Shown here: piece after piece, positions 11,399-22,606 of the stretch
How positions within the stretch are numbered: the stretch's first letter is position 1
Layout: every line of letters starts with the position of its first letter
DNA from: Adenophora triphylla var. japonica
Lineage: Eukaryota; Streptophyta; Magnoliopsida; Asterales; Campanulaceae
DNA length: 64,000 bases
Assembly (NCBI GenBank): GCA_022495995.1
Contig: JAFEMH010007459.1
Location: 1-64,000, forward strand
Direction of reading: 5' to 3'
Made by a program: the position numbers and the translations under genes
The notes under the pieces: model-generated
The model's database searches: none
What the model was told of the DNA's origin: nothing
Seen by the model: only the letters and a program-made list of their open reading frames with translations

Positions 11399-13134
11399 TG
11401 TGATGATGTGCCACCAAAATTTTTGCGGGAGAATTCGATTTTGCGTTTCTTTGAAAATCAAATAAAATCGGAAAAAAAAAAAAGACGGAGTCGCCACGCC
11501 ATTTTTGTTTTAAGGTCCAAAACTTTGAAAAATGCCCGGGATTAGAGATTTGGGTTCGGAGGTCATGTTACACGCCGGGAAGGACGTTAGTGTGCACCCG
11601 GAATGCCTCGTAAAACGAGTCTTCCAAGCTGAAAATCATTTGTGTGTGTGTGTGTTGGCCAAAATAAGTTGAAACTCAGAAAAGTAAAAATTGGGAATTC
11701 TTTATTAGACTTTGGACAGATCCCATGATTTTTTGGATGATTTTTGGGTTGAGTTTTGGTACTCAAAAGATTTTTGGAAGTTGAAGAGCACTTCTGCCAG
11801 AATGAAAAAGGCAGTGGACACTTGATTTTGAAATAGATTTAAGGGCTTTAAAACTTCATAATCTGAGAAAACTCAGAGAATGAAAGTTGTTCCATACACA
11901 TCAAATAAGATTTCTGTGAAAGCATTTTCTATTTTGAAGAAGATTTGAGGACTCAAAACCTTCTGGAAATCTCAGATATGAGATCTGGACTCCCGGAGAC
12001 TGGTGATTTGACCTTCAAAAGAAAATTTGAAAAAGGGAGTTTTAATCACGTAAAAAATAAAGTAAAAATATTTCTGGAAAGCTCTGGATGTTGGCTACAA
12101 AAAGTGTTTTGTAGTAAACACCAAATTCCAATTTTATCTATGTCCAAAAAATTAGACCATGGACTGGGGTCTTAGAAAATTGCTACTGGACAGCAACTTC
12201 TCAAGGAAGAAAAACATGATTTAAAGGGGGGTTTGGCATCCATGCTTGTCCCCATTTCCCTAGGTTTTGATTAGTGATCACTTGACATTTTAGTGGTGAA
12301 TCAACTATATCAAACCATCCTTGGGGTACATTAGGACTAAGCACTTCATTTGCTTGGGAAGGGGAATTTTATCCTTGAAAATGAGATTTGATGTATGAAA
12401 ATGAGTTTTAGGGTTTTGAAAATGTGTTTTCTTTGCAAGAAAGTAAGAAAGCTTTGAAAATAATGCTGATCCTTGTAGAAGATCATCCATGGATATGAAC
12501 TTCCATGGTGATCTTCTTGGATCTAAGACAAGAAGATGAATGAACTACATTTTGTAGCTTGAAAATGCATGCATGGATGAATTTTAGGGTAAGGAGAGGG
12601 AGGTTATACCTATCTTCCTTGTGTTTGGTGTTTGAAGGCTTGAATGTAAGAGTGTTTAGGGCTTGAATATGAGAGTGTTTGAGTGAGTGAGATTTGGGAA
12701 GATAATCAAGAAAAAAGAGTGACAATTCAAGGGAATTCTCACTATTTTCTCAAGTATTTTCGCCAAGGTGCAGCTGTGAATTGTGTTCTTCTCTTCTTAT
12801 TTCTGAGACTGAAGGCCTCAATTTATAGCCCTCTGAAAATGACAATCTCATCCGCGCGGATATGTCCTTCAGCGTGCACTGTTCATTAATTACAGCTTCA
12901 GGCTTTGGACACAAGGAATATTTTTCAAAAAAAATCAAATTAACAGCCAGTTTTTGTTCCAGCAGTTTCTATTTTTGGTTTTTGACTATTTCTTTTGCTT
13001 TTTTGATTCCTTTCCTTGGTTTATCCTTAAATAACAATGCCCATTTTGCCCTTGCTTTGTTAGAAATGTTAGGAATGTTAGGAATTGTTAGAAATGTTAT
13101 AACTTTCGTTAATTTTCTAACGAAAATACTAACA
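11399..13134 (-). repeat. 5' LTR of the minus-strand Tat-like element (1736 bp)
   Basis: On the plus strand it begins TGTGATGATGTG next to the PBS and ends ...GAAAATACTAACA at 13134, where germin-like coding sequence begins. The minus strand therefore starts TGTTAGTATTTTCG and ends in CA, as LTRs do. A TATA box is at 12821-12830. No second copy lies in the window because the 3' half is displaced or missing. Confidence 0.75.
12821..12830 (-). promoter_or_regulatory. TATA box of the minus-strand LTR
   Basis: The minus strand reads GGCTATAAATTGAGGCC. This closely resembles the plus-strand LTR's CCTATAAATAGAGGCC at 731-747, in the same relative setting, and supports it as the U3/R promoter. Confidence 0.65.
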
Positions 13135-13314
13135 AGCTCAAATTGGAGCACTTACAATCGCGTCTGCCATCAATCTCTTTTGAAGAATCCAGTGCCTTCC
13201 CTCATGTCCCAGCCAAAAACCCATCAGATCAAATCCGCCTATTCCAGTGAAGTTCTGACCAAAGCGTTTCAACTGGATAAGAATGTTGTGGATTATCTTC
13301 AAGCTACGTTTTAG
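13135..13314 (+). pseudogene. Germin-like protein, C-terminal end, interrupted by the Tat-like LTR
   Basis: Two plus-strand blocks match the cupin C-terminus of germin-like proteins. The first, GALTIASAINLF (13152-13187), corresponds to the conserved NPGxITIAxAxFGS stretch. After a frame change, VLTKAFQLDKNVVDYLQ (ending TAG at 13312-13314) corresponds to the conserved last helix. Between them the NPPI segment is degraded by a stop and frameshift. The LTR terminus at 13134 lies within the SSQNPG codons, so the retrotransposon landed in this gene. The N-terminal cupin half would be beyond the left edge of the nested insertions, outside the window. Germin-like proteins are secreted cell-wall cupins, often with superoxide dismutase or oxalate oxidase activity. 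Confidence 0.75.
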
Positions 13315-13799
13315 CCTCTAGGCTTACAAAATCAAATGGCGAAGATGAAGATCAAGTTTGAAGAGGCTGGATTGATTTGCAAAATTTATTTATTATTTAG
13401 GAATCTTCTATTTCTGTGTGAATTTGTTGTTCTTCAAAGATAATGATCATTCTTTGTTACAGTTTTGATGTCAATTTGTTTAGTTTCTGAAGTGTTATTC
13501 ATGACCCGTACTTTTAACATTACATCGAGCAATTTTTAGGAGTTCATATTCAGCCTCCTTCTTTCAAAATAAAAATAAAAAATGATGTATATATATTCTG
13601 CCTTCTGCGTCCTCTCTCCCAAAATGAGAAGAATTTATTGAAATTTGTCATTAATTTGATCAATTTCCAGATGGAGGGAATATAAAAAGAATTTTGTTCT
13701 ATAAATTATTGAACACCTTAATTATGGTTCCTTCCTCGCAACTCTGAGGCGGTTAAAAGTCACTTGTACCACCAAATATCAACATTTCAAGGCACATGT
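13315..13799. other. Flank downstream of the germin-like remnant
   Basis: AT-rich sequence that may include the old 3' UTR of the germin-like gene. I see no other feature. Confidence 0.4.
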
Positions 13800-14530
13800 T
13801 TTGTATCTATCACACCGTGAACTTAACAAAAAAATAACTGTGAACTTAAGTAAAAACAACTGTGAACATAACAAAATATGTCAAATAATCTCATAAAATT
13901 GCAAAAATAGAGCCATATAAAGAACTAAAACAACTATGAATTTAACAAAAAATAACAGTCAACTTAAGTAAAAACAAATGTGAACATAACAAATATGTCA
14001 AATAATCTCATAAAATTGCAAAAATATAGGCCATAAAGGACTAAAACAATTGTGAACTTAACAAAAAACAACAGTGAACTTAACAAATAGGTCAAATAAT
14101 CTCATAAAATTGCAAAAATAAAGGCTATAAAAGACTAAAACCAATTGTGAACTTAACTAAAACAACTGTGAACTTAACTAAAAAAATCTGTGAATTAAGT
14201 AATAATAGTCATTTTCATGCAGAAAATATGAATTTAGCTAAAAATATTGTGAACTTAACAAAAAACAACAGTGAACTTAGGTAAAAACAACTGTGAACAT
14301 AACAAATAATGTCAAATAATCCCATAAAATTGCAAAAATAGAGGCCATAAAGGACTAAAACAACTATGAACTTAACAAAAAACAACAGTGAACTTAACAA
14401 ATAGGCCAAATAATCTCATAAAATTGTAAAAATAAAGGTTATAAAATTCTAAAAACAACTGTGAACTTAACTAAACAAATATGCGAACTTATCAAAACAA
14501 CTGTGAACTTGTAAAAACTGTGAACTTCTT
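13800..14530. repeat. Tandem repeat, ~118-bp units, five to six copies
   Basis: Units contain ACTGTGAACATAACAAATA, then GTCAAATAATCTCATAAAAT, then GCAAAAATAGAGGCCATAAA and AACTTAAC runs. Copies begin near 13850, 13970, 14085, 14280 and 14399. The shorter word AACTGTGAACTTAAC recurs within units. The ORF at 14215-14409 is a product of the repeat. Confidence 0.8.
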
Positions 14531-15252
14531 AAATTTGCTCCAGATTATATGTTGATGCTACTAGTTTGATTCGTATTGACGATACGAACACACCGGTGGT
14601 TTCAGATTTTTTTTTTATTTCTAGATCTTAAGATATTTCATTTTAAAGTTTTGAGGTGGAAAAAAAGTAAGAGAGAGAAAGAGGAGAGAGAAAATGACAT
14701 AGAGCTAAAATTCTTTCATGCACGTCCGTCCATGTCATTTAATTGAGTGGCACAAACGTATTTTTCATCAATTACCAGGGACACGCGTATCCATCACTAA
14801 GTCAGGGACCTAATGATAGATTCTCATATTCCATGGATTAGGAGGTTGAATTCATTAGAATTAGGGACTAATTGATAATTGCCCCTTTAAAAAACGATAA
14901 GATTGAGAGTATGATTTTTTAAGGGTATATGAGAAAATATTTCATCATTAGCAATAAACAATATAAAAATTTATTTATGTTATTTTTAATGTTATGTGAC
15001 AACAAATTCATCATTACCACCAGTAAACAACCAAAAATTGAATTCTCATTTATTTAAAGAGTATGTGACAGCACACTCATCTTTAAACCAAATAGATAAG
15101 AAATTGATTTCACATTTGTATAAAGAGTATTTGACAATATATTGATCTTTAAATTCAAACATCGAAAAAATGTATTATCAATTGAGAAAATTGAGAGATG
15201 AATTTATCAGTTTTAATGCTCAATTATTAACAAATGAGAAAGGAACGTCTCA
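14531..15252. other. AT-rich spacer without recognised features
   Basis: Intergenic sequence leading to the Pack-MULE target site. Short partial repeats of 'GTATNTGACANNANNCTCATC' type occur at 14990-15150. No gene seen. Confidence 0.5.
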
Positions 15253-15261
15253 GTTTTTAAA

Positions 15262-16936
15262 GGGCGAATGACATTTTGGGCCCCAAAGTTTATGGAGTAT
15301 TCCTAATATGGGCCTCATTATATCACTAATTACAATATAGGGTCGAAAGTTCATATTTTGTTAACGTTTCAGGGTTTTTAACCAATTTCGTTAGAAAAAT
15401 CCGTTAAATGATCACGTGCAAGTCACGTGTCACTTAATGAAGGATGATTTTGAACACAAATTCTTTCGTTGTTGTTTTAATGCAAATTAAATGAAAATAA
15501 ATTAACCAAATGATCTCTCAACTGATTTATAACTTTATAAAATTTCAAAACTACCCTTGTACCAAAAAAAAACATTACCCCTTCTCTCGCCTCTCACACA
15601 CACACTTTGTCTCACTCTCTCTCTCACTCTCTTTAAATTTCTCTCTCTACCCCATCTTCTTCCTCATCTTCCAATCCACCCACCTCCATCAGCTAACCCA
15701 GCATCACCCCCTACCTCTACCCTCCACTATCATCTTCATCATCAACTCCTCCGACCACTAATTCAATATCTCTATTTCTGCCTCTCCCACCACCCTCTCT
15801 GTCATGCAACGCCACCAGTCACTGGAACACCGCTCCACAAGAACTCTGTTCTGCATTCCCTTCACTGGATCTTGCCGTCGTCGCTGCCTCCCTTTCTTCT
15901 TTCTCCCTCTAAATATTTGAACAAATGGTGTTAATTAATCAACCTAATCAATTAAAAAATAATTAAGAAATTAAAAAGAGTTAATTAAATGAGAACTAGA
16001 GACGACATCTGAAATCCCATCTTCAAATCATTCTCATAAGGCATCAAATTCAGATCCAGACACAAACTCCACTTACTGTTCGACCTCTTCAACACTGTAG
16101 GTAAATTCAACCCTTTCTTAATGTCCGCCGGCCGTTGCCGCTGCACGTGACCACCCAATTTTGGCTCTGCGGGTAGGGCCGAGCTCTTAGCCTTCTTCAA
16201 TGGAGGCATTTTTTGGGGCACATAATGGCCGCCAAGTGCTTGGGATGACTGAAATTGCTTGCTACAGATATTACATGTGTAGACACAGCCGTCTAGATTT
16301 ATAGATGGGCCGACACGAGTAGAAGCTTCAAGCAATTAGCCCTGGCTACTGTCTCAATTTCTCTATCTTCTCCTCTACTTCTCTTTAGTCCGCCATTGTT
16401 GGAGTTTTTAAGAGCTTGCTGTTGCGTTGACTATTTGACTTGATTGGAAATGGCGGTGGGTCAGGTTGGGGTGGCGAGAGGGGAGTGAAGGGTGGAGGTA
16501 GAGGGTGATGATGGGTGAGCTTATGGAGGTGGGTGGATTGGAAGATGAGGAAGAAGATGGAGTAGATAAAGAAAGTTAATGAGAGAGAGATAAAGTGTGT
16601 GTGTGAGAGGGGAGAGGAGGGGTAATATTTTTTTTGTACAAGGGTAGTTTTGGAATTTTATAAAGTTATAAATCAGTTGAGGGACCATATGGTTAATTTA
16701 TTTTCATTTAAGTTACATTAAAACAACAACGAAAGAATTTGTATTAAAAAACATCATCCGTTAAGTGACACGTGACTTGCACGTGACCATTTAACGGATT
16801 TTTTTAACGGAATTGGTTAAAAATGCTGAAACGTTAACAGAATATGAACTTTTGACCCTATATTGTAATTAGTGATAGAATAGGGCCCATATTAGGAAAC
16901 TCCCCTAAACTTTGGGGCCAAAAATGTCATTCGCTC
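15262..16936. mobile_element. Pack-MULE: Mutator-like transposon with ~470-bp TIRs and a captured zinc-finger gene
   Basis: Long terminal inverted repeats run from 15262 to about 15735 and from about 16480 to 16936. The ends read GGGCGAATGACATTTT and, on the other strand, GAGCGAATGACATTTT. The element is flanked by a perfect 9-bp target-site duplication, GTTTTTAAA, at 15253-15261 and 16937-16945. Long TIRs plus 9-bp duplications are the signature of Mutator-like elements. It has no transposase. The unique middle carries a C2H2 zinc-finger fragment on the minus strand. The CT-rich plus-strand ORFs at 15510-15934 are TIR sequence and not genes. Confidence 0.92.
15985..16335 (-). pseudogene. Captured C2H2 zinc-finger repressor fragment (QALGGH, EAR motif)
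   Basis: A 116-residue minus-strand ORF. Residues ~19-41 are YTCNICSKQFQSSQALGGH, the plant-specific C2H2 finger. Near residue 93 it has LCLDLNLMPYENDL, with an LDLNL EAR repression motif at the C-terminus. This one-finger-plus-EAR layout is known from small plant zinc-finger repressors. The second zinc-binding His is missing: the sequence after GGH runs YVPQK. The finger is therefore probably not functional. It sits wholly between the TIRs and is inferred to be captured. The start at 16335 may not be the original one. Confidence 0.8.
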
Positions 16937-16958
16937 GTTTTTAAATTTAAATATCTAG

Positions 16959-17704
16959 GAAACTGAGACAAGAGAGGGTGTTGAAAGTAAATTGGAGTTG
17001 TGGAGACACACTTTGGAATCTCGAGGTTTTCGACTAAGCAGAAGCAAGACTGAATATTTGGAGTGTAAGTTTAGCAGAATTGGAAGTAGGGAGGCAGGGG
17101 CGGTCACATTTGATGGAAATATTGTCCAAGCTTCTGAGTTTTTTCGCTATCTGGGATCCATTATCCAAAAGGATGGAGAATTAGATGGTGATGTGGCTCA
17201 TAGGATTAAAGCAGGTTGGTTGAAGTGGAAGAGTGCCACAGGGTTTCTATGTGATCGCGACATGCCCAATAGATTAAAGGGAAAATTCTACCGCACGGAA
17301 ATTAGGCCGGCATTGCTTTACGGCTCCGAATGTTGGGCCGTGAAACAGTGTTACGTGCATAAGATGAATGTGGCAGAGATGCGTATGCTTCGATGGATGT
17401 GCGGTCATACAAGAAAGGATCGAATGGGGAATGAGGTGATCAGAGGTAAAGTAGGAGTTGCGCCCATTGAGGATAAAATGAGGGAAAATCGTCTGAGGTG
17501 GTTTGGACATGTGAGAAGGAGACCGAGTGATGCATCGATTAGGAGGCCGGAACAGTGGAGAAATGATAAAATGGCGAGGGGTAGGGGAAGACCCAAACAA
17601 ACTTGAATTAGAGTGATTGAAAATGATATGAGTTTACTTGGAGTGGATGAAAGTATGGTGTTGAAGAGGCCGGAATGGAGGGCAAAAATCCATGTGGGGG
17701 GCTG
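16959..17704 (+). pseudogene. LINE ORF2 C-terminus (reverse transcriptase tail)
   Basis: The frame is open from about 16959 (ETREGVESKLELWRHTLES), with SRSKTEYLECKF, FRYLGSIIQKDG, RPALLYGSECWAV and RLRWFGHVRRRP. These are standard blocks of the end of plant LINE reverse transcriptase and the following domain. A TGA at 17604-17606 replaces a Trp codon after GRGRPKQT. The frame then continues (ENDMSLLGVDESMVLKRPEW) to a stop after 17700. Everything N-terminal, including the catalytic RT core, is missing. Confidence 0.85.
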
Positions 17705-17711
17705 ATTTTTT

Positions 17712-17715
<4 letters not shown>

Positions 17716-17793
<78 letters not shown>

Positions 17794-17794
17794 T
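17716..17794. repeat. (ATT)n microsatellite in the LINE 3' UTR
   Basis: About 26 uninterrupted TTA/ATT units followed by degenerate T-rich sequence. The poly-L and poly-I ORFs over it are artefacts. Confidence 0.95.
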
Positions 17795-18049
17795 TGTTTT
17801 ATTATTTTTTTATCTTTATTTTTTATTTTATTTATTTATTTATTATTTTTTTTTCCAACAACCTTTTCACACGATGACATATGAGGATTCATGTTAGCCG
17901 ACCCCAAATTATTTTGGGACTAAGGCTTTGTTGTTGTTGTTGTTGTTGTATACTCATATATGAACAAGTGAGAAATGAATGTCTTTAAAGTTAAACATCT
18001 TTAAAAAAATGAAATTGAGTAACAATTATAATAAATTGATTTCTCAACT

Positions 18050-18470
18050 ATTTAAAGGGTATATATCATCACACAATTGTGAAATCAAACAACTGTAAAA
18101 ATACACAATTGTGTAATAATACAATTGTGAAATCAATTGAGAAATGATTTTACAAGTGAAAAATAAAAAATGACACAACTGTGTAATCTTCTAACTGTGA
18201 AATCAAACACTTGTAAAATCAATTGAGAAATGAAAAATAATTTTTTTTTTCAATTTTTACAAGTGAAAAATAAAATTTTTATTTTTAAAATTTGATTCAT
18301 ATCTTTAAGATACTTGTTTGATACATTTTAACGATATAGTTAATACGGTGGTTTCAGATTATTTTTTTGATTTCAAGATTTTGAGATATTGCATTTTAAA
18401 ATTTTGAGAAAAAATCAATTTATTATAATTGTGAAATCAATTAACTGTGAAATCACACAACTGTGAAAAG
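18050..18470. repeat. Short-word repeat cluster (CAACTGTGAAATC and variants)
   Basis: The words ACAATTGTGAAATC and ACAACTGTGAAATC recur many times at 18070-18230 and again at 18425-18465, with spacers rich in A and T. They resemble the AACTGTGAACTTAAC word of the 13.8-14.5 kb array and may share an origin. Confidence 0.55.
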
Positions 18471-18714
18471 TAGAGTGACAAGGGAAAAATGATCCAAGGA
18501 CTTATTAGCAAGATTTGAAAATTTCAGACCTTAAAGGTAGTATTTATTTGGATAAAGGAATTATTGGTTAAATCCTCATATGAAAATCAAATATTTTGAT
18601 TTTAGTAGAATTGCCATGTTATTATACTCGGGAGCATATATGAATTGCGTTGAAGAATGATTAATACCATCAAAATGTTTTTTTTAAAAAAAACAAACAA
18701 AGTTTATCAACAAC

Positions 18715-19550
18715 CAATTCTACAAAATGCAAGGAGGGGGATGCCGAAGGCGGGGCTAGTGACTGGAGGCCGAAAAAGAGCCTTCTTGACTTCCTCGTGA
18801 TGGCCATCATTAAGTTATTCAGTCCTTATTCTTTAAATAACTGGAAAAGCAGTCTTTCACTTTCTCTTCTGAATTCCCTCGTTCACTCGCTTTAGTTCTT
18901 TCTTTCTTTCCCTCGCTCAAGGTCTTTCTGATTCATTCCTCTGATCGACTGAGATTCTTGCTTTCAAAGATCTTTCTTCCCGGCTAATAAGAACTATGCA
19001 CCAATTCTGGACTTCTCTTTCTCTCGAGGGCCAGGGAGAACTGAAGAAGAATTCTTTTTCCTAGACAGTAGAAATTCTTTCTTTGATTATTGAGTGTAAG
19101 GGGCCTTATTCGCATCTAGATGAGGGAGTTTGAGTCCTGATACTACGCTAATTCTTTGAATTCTATTAGTTTACTCAAGAATTGCTCAATGAATCTCTTG
19201 ATTTGAAATCACAGGATGGTCTACGATCAGCAGAAGAGTCGAAGAGAGGCGAAATCTTTCTATATCCCCACAGGACTCTGTTTAGACGCTCTCTTTTCAT
19301 CCCTATAGGGATTGATTTCAACTATCCTTAGGGAAGGAATGAAACTATCCTTAGATTAGCGCTTGTGCTATTCCTTTAGTCTGGGGACTACTTTTCAATC
19401 AAAGAAAAGGCCTAGGAAAGAAAGCCACGAGATCCGCTTGTCCAGCCAGTTAGCAGCTAAGGAGCTACTCTAGAGTTCCTTCCAGTCGGGAAAGAGTTAG
19501 CTTAAGCTTAAGACCGGTAAAGTCAAGTAAAGGGTAGGGATAACATTTGC
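18715..19550. other. Probable nuclear insertion of plant mitochondrial DNA (NUMT)
   Basis: Composition changes abruptly from AT-rich to about 45% GC with balanced, low-repeat sequence. It is rich in phrases typical of plant mitochondrial spacers, such as CTTTCTTTCTTTCCCTCGC, CTTCCCGGCTAATAAG and AAGCTTAAGACCGGTAAAGT. No gene can be named. The call rests on style and base composition only; a search against plant mitochondrial genomes would settle it. Confidence 0.45.
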
Positions 19551-19589
19551 TTCAGAATAAGTTTAATGTTAATTAAGGGATTAAATATT

Positions 19590-20570
19590 AAAATCATCTT
19601 AAAAAAATCCATTCTTACAAATGTTATTTTCATTCTCTGTTTCTGAGAAAAAAGTTGAAACAAAAATATTAGGACAACACATTCTATTCAAATTTTTATA
19701 TCCTATTTCTGAACACGATGTTAATTCTTTCCAATTACAGAACATTTTTAAAATTAATTTTCTGCAAAAGTAAATTCTTTTCTTGAAAGAAGATGTACAA
19801 ATAAAAATTATTGAAGAAAGTTTAGACATGGAAAAATATAAAAGTAAAATAGAAGAAATTAAAAATAAGTTTGAAAAAGATTTATGTTCAGACCTCCCAA
19901 CTATATTTTGGAAAGGAAAAAAATATGTGGTAACATTATCATATGAAAAAGATTTTAATGAAAAATTAATTTCGACATAAGCACGTCCAATAAAAATGAA
20001 CCAATAGCTACTAGAGTATTGCAAAAAGAAAATTCAAGATCTCCCAATTAAAAAATTAATTAAGAAAAGTAAGTCACCATAGTCGTGCCCCGCTTTTTAT
20101 GTATATAAGAATGCTGAAATTGAAAGGGGTGCATATAGATTAGGTATAAATTACAAACCATTTAATACGGTCCTCCAATGGATATAATGTCGTTTGGATT
20201 GAAAAATTCACCAAGTGAGTTTCAAAATATTATAAATGAAATATTCAATCCATACACTTTCATAATAGTTTATATAGATGATGTTTTGATATTTTGCGAT
20301 ATCTAAACCAACATAAAAGACATTTAAATATTTTATATAATATTATAAAAAGAAATGGAATAGTTTTATCAAAAATAAAAATGAAATTGGATCAAACTAA
20401 AATAAGATTTTTAGGTCATGAAATTACTAATAGTACAATCATACCAATACAACGATCAATTGATTTTGCAGACTAATTTCCAAATGAAAAAAATAAATAA
20501 AGATAAAAAACTAGTTACAAAGATTTTTAGGATCTTTAAATTATGTGGTAGAATTTTTCCCTAACCTAAG
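19590..20570 (+). pseudogene. Pararetroviral protease-reverse transcriptase remnant
   Basis: From about 19620 to 20160 the frame shows the lead-in to RT (for example LPTIFWKGKKYVV). At about 20185 it resumes with the FGLKNSPSEFQN block and the catalytic YIDDVL box near 20270. FLGHEITN lies near 20410. Between 20160 and 20185 a stretch of the RT palm is deleted, and stops and a frameshift follow the YIDD box. The copy is clearly dead. Confidence 0.8.
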
Positions 20571-20689
20571 AAAAATTTGTAAACCACTTTTTGATAGATT
20601 AAAGAAAAAATCTCACTTGGACAAATAAACATACAAAAATAATACTACTCATCAAGAAACATGTTAAAACTCTTTCGTGTTTGGCCCTT

Positions 20690-21092
20690 TGTGACAACAC
20701 GCCCGAAAATTGTTGAAACAGACGCATCCGATGTAGGATATGCTGGAATCCTTAAACAAACTATTAAAAATCAAGACCAAATAATAAGATAACATTCAGG
20801 GATTTGGAACACAACTCAAAAAATTATTCATCAATTAAAAAGGAAATACTCTCAATTGTTATATGTATTACTAAATTCCAAGATGATTTACTAAATCAAA
20901 AGTTTGCAATCAAAGTCGATTGTAAAGCAGCAAAAGATGTATTGCAAAAAGATGTAAAAAATCTAGTTGCTAAACAATATTTTTAAGATGACAAATACTT
21001 TTATCTATCTTCGACTTTGAAATCTTTCATATCTCAAGTAATGAAAATTCTATTCCTGATTTTCTTACTAGAGAATTTTTGCAGGGACAATG
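20690..21092 (+). pseudogene. Pararetroviral RNase H remnant
   Basis: Contains ETDASDVGYAGIL (first catalytic Asp region) near 20720 and KKEILSIV (catalytic Glu region) near 20840. It ends in PDFLTREFLQG near 21058-21090, the typical C-terminus of caulimovirid polymerase. Stops near 20790 and 20985 break it. Confidence 0.78.
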
Positions 21093-22080
21093 ATTAGGGG
21101 AACAACCCTTACGAAAAAGGATTTTCCTAAAAACAAATCATCAATGGACTCAAAAGAAGAAATGAATATAAAGCCAAAGACAATGAGAACAATTACACAA
21201 TTTAACCCTACTCCCTCACAATATACAGACCTTCTTCCAGACCACCCATGTATATCCCAGATAAAACACCAAAAATAGAAAATATATTTTCCATCCTCTC
21301 TTCAACTAGTCCATCTAAACCATCGTCATCTACGAAACATAAGACACCTACTTTTAAACAACCCTAACAATTGAACAATTCGGGTTTACTCAACAAAGCC
21401 AAAACCCTTCTGCGAAATTAGCAACACAAAACCAATACCCAATACATATTATGTGTAACTATGTTTACAAACCAAATGAAGATTATATTTGCACCCTTTA
21501 ACCAGAATTTTTCAAAATGAAAAAAAAAACTGGCATCCCTACCTATTTGCAGAGTTACTTTTATCAATTGGTCACCAATATTTACCAGACAATTTTGGAA
21601 ATTGTCAACTATATTATGAAAATATTTTAACGCAAATAAATTCAGTCAAATTTAAGTACACGTTTGATAGAGAAAATCGTATAAAAATTGCTATTTCAGA
21701 ATTCTTATTTTAAAATTATTAACAATCTCTTATTATGGTATGGAACCACACAAACCAAGAAAACTTTCTAGCCAAATAAACATTGTATCCAAATTTAGTT
21801 ATTAGGACTATATTACTGCTTGAACCCGTACATTTTATAAACAAAATGATTCCTTCTCTATGTCTTTCTTTTTCTACTTTAGTCAACATCTTCCTTACCC
21901 TACGCCATATTGGTTTCATAAGTGGTGGAAAGCTTATGAAATGGATAAAACCATAGTTCCAACGGATGTAGAAGAAGCATTTGAACAATTAAAAAATAAT
22001 TGTAAATTTTTAGATCACATTTCTTTATCTCTCTTTTGTCACAATTTTCAAGTCCCTTGAATTTTTATGACAGAATATCA
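21093..22080 (+). pseudogene. Second ORF region of the pararetrovirus, broken
   Basis: Disconnected open pieces on the plus strand (21489-21713 and 21860-22060) carry a W/Y-rich protein style, for example NFGNCQLYYENIL and PYWFHKWWKAYEMD. This resembles the unknown-function ORF downstream of RNase H in florendovirus-type genomes. Known function: none. At least four breaks are present. I cannot place the original start. Confidence 0.5.
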
Positions 22081-22596
22081 TGTGAATGACGAACAATAAG
22101 ATACAACAATACTACCGACCCTTTTTCGAAAATACAAGATAAAGTGGTGGGAAAAACTGACCCTGCAAAGTGTGGAATAAAAGCAGTTACATAATATTTC
22201 AAGACAAACCCCCAATTTTTCAATAATATTTCTCTTCATCAAGTATCGAAAAATGAAGAATTCCTTGCAAAAAAAAACAACAATTAATCGCAAAAATTGC
22301 CAAGTGTACATCAGATACAGATATGGAACAAATCTTATTGGAACTCAGCATCAGTCCACCCGGAGGAAGAAAACGATAATGACAATGATAACTTCTTTAC
22401 TCATGTACAATTATAATAAGAAAACAAGGAAGAGGTGGAACAGCATCACATTACTAAATCACTTTCGGTGCAAAGGAGAAAGTAGTTCATGTGCTATTCA
22501 TTATCCCGACAACATCTAATCATCCACCATCACAAAACATCTAAGAGCCAACTGTAAAACAATAAACAAAATTAAATAAATCTTAAAGTCCGAAGA

Positions 22597-22606
22597 TTAT
22601 AAAAGA
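22597..22606 (+). promoter_or_regulatory. Pararetroviral promoter-like TATA box
   Basis: ATTATAAAAG lies in a setting like the pregenomic promoter end of caulimovirids: a TATA box followed by a leader start with many short CAACATC and CTTTCAG-type words, within the last 200 bases of viral-type sequence. Activity cannot be inferred. Confidence 0.4.

Larger units (their letters stand above)
2398..13134 (-). mobile_element. Minus-strand Tat-lineage Ty3/gypsy retrotransposon, internally deleted
   Basis: Reading the minus strand from high to low coordinates: 5' LTR (11399-13134), primer-binding site (11381-11397), long leader, gag, protease region, RT-head remnant, integrase tail, hairpin module and an antisense ORF on the plus strand. 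This order fits Tat-lineage elements, some of which carry an extra ORF downstream of pol in antisense. The 3' LTR is not seen; the plus-strand LTR ending at 2397 abuts the antisense ORF, so that element probably inserted here. RT and RNase H are missing, so the copy cannot move by itself. Confidence 0.75.
16959..17949 (+). mobile_element. 5'-truncated LINE (non-LTR retrotransposon)
   Basis: The 3' end of a plant LINE: the C-terminal part of ORF2, a 3' UTR with an (ATT)n microsatellite, the characteristic end TTAGCCGACCCCAAATT...GGGACTAAGGCTTTG and a (GTT)n tail ending near 17949. It lies only 13 bp beyond the Pack-MULE's right target duplication. A second copy of the same 3' end is at 30591-30655 on the minus strand. 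Confidence 0.85.

Noticed and set aside
15510..15934. Two overlapping plus-strand ORFs rich in S, L, P and H
   Set aside because: They lie in the CT-rich left TIR of the Pack-MULE; the mirrored right TIR has no equivalent ORF.
17675..17884. Poly-Leu and poly-Ile ORFs resembling a membrane protein
   Set aside because: They are frames of the (ATT)n microsatellite in the LINE 3' UTR.
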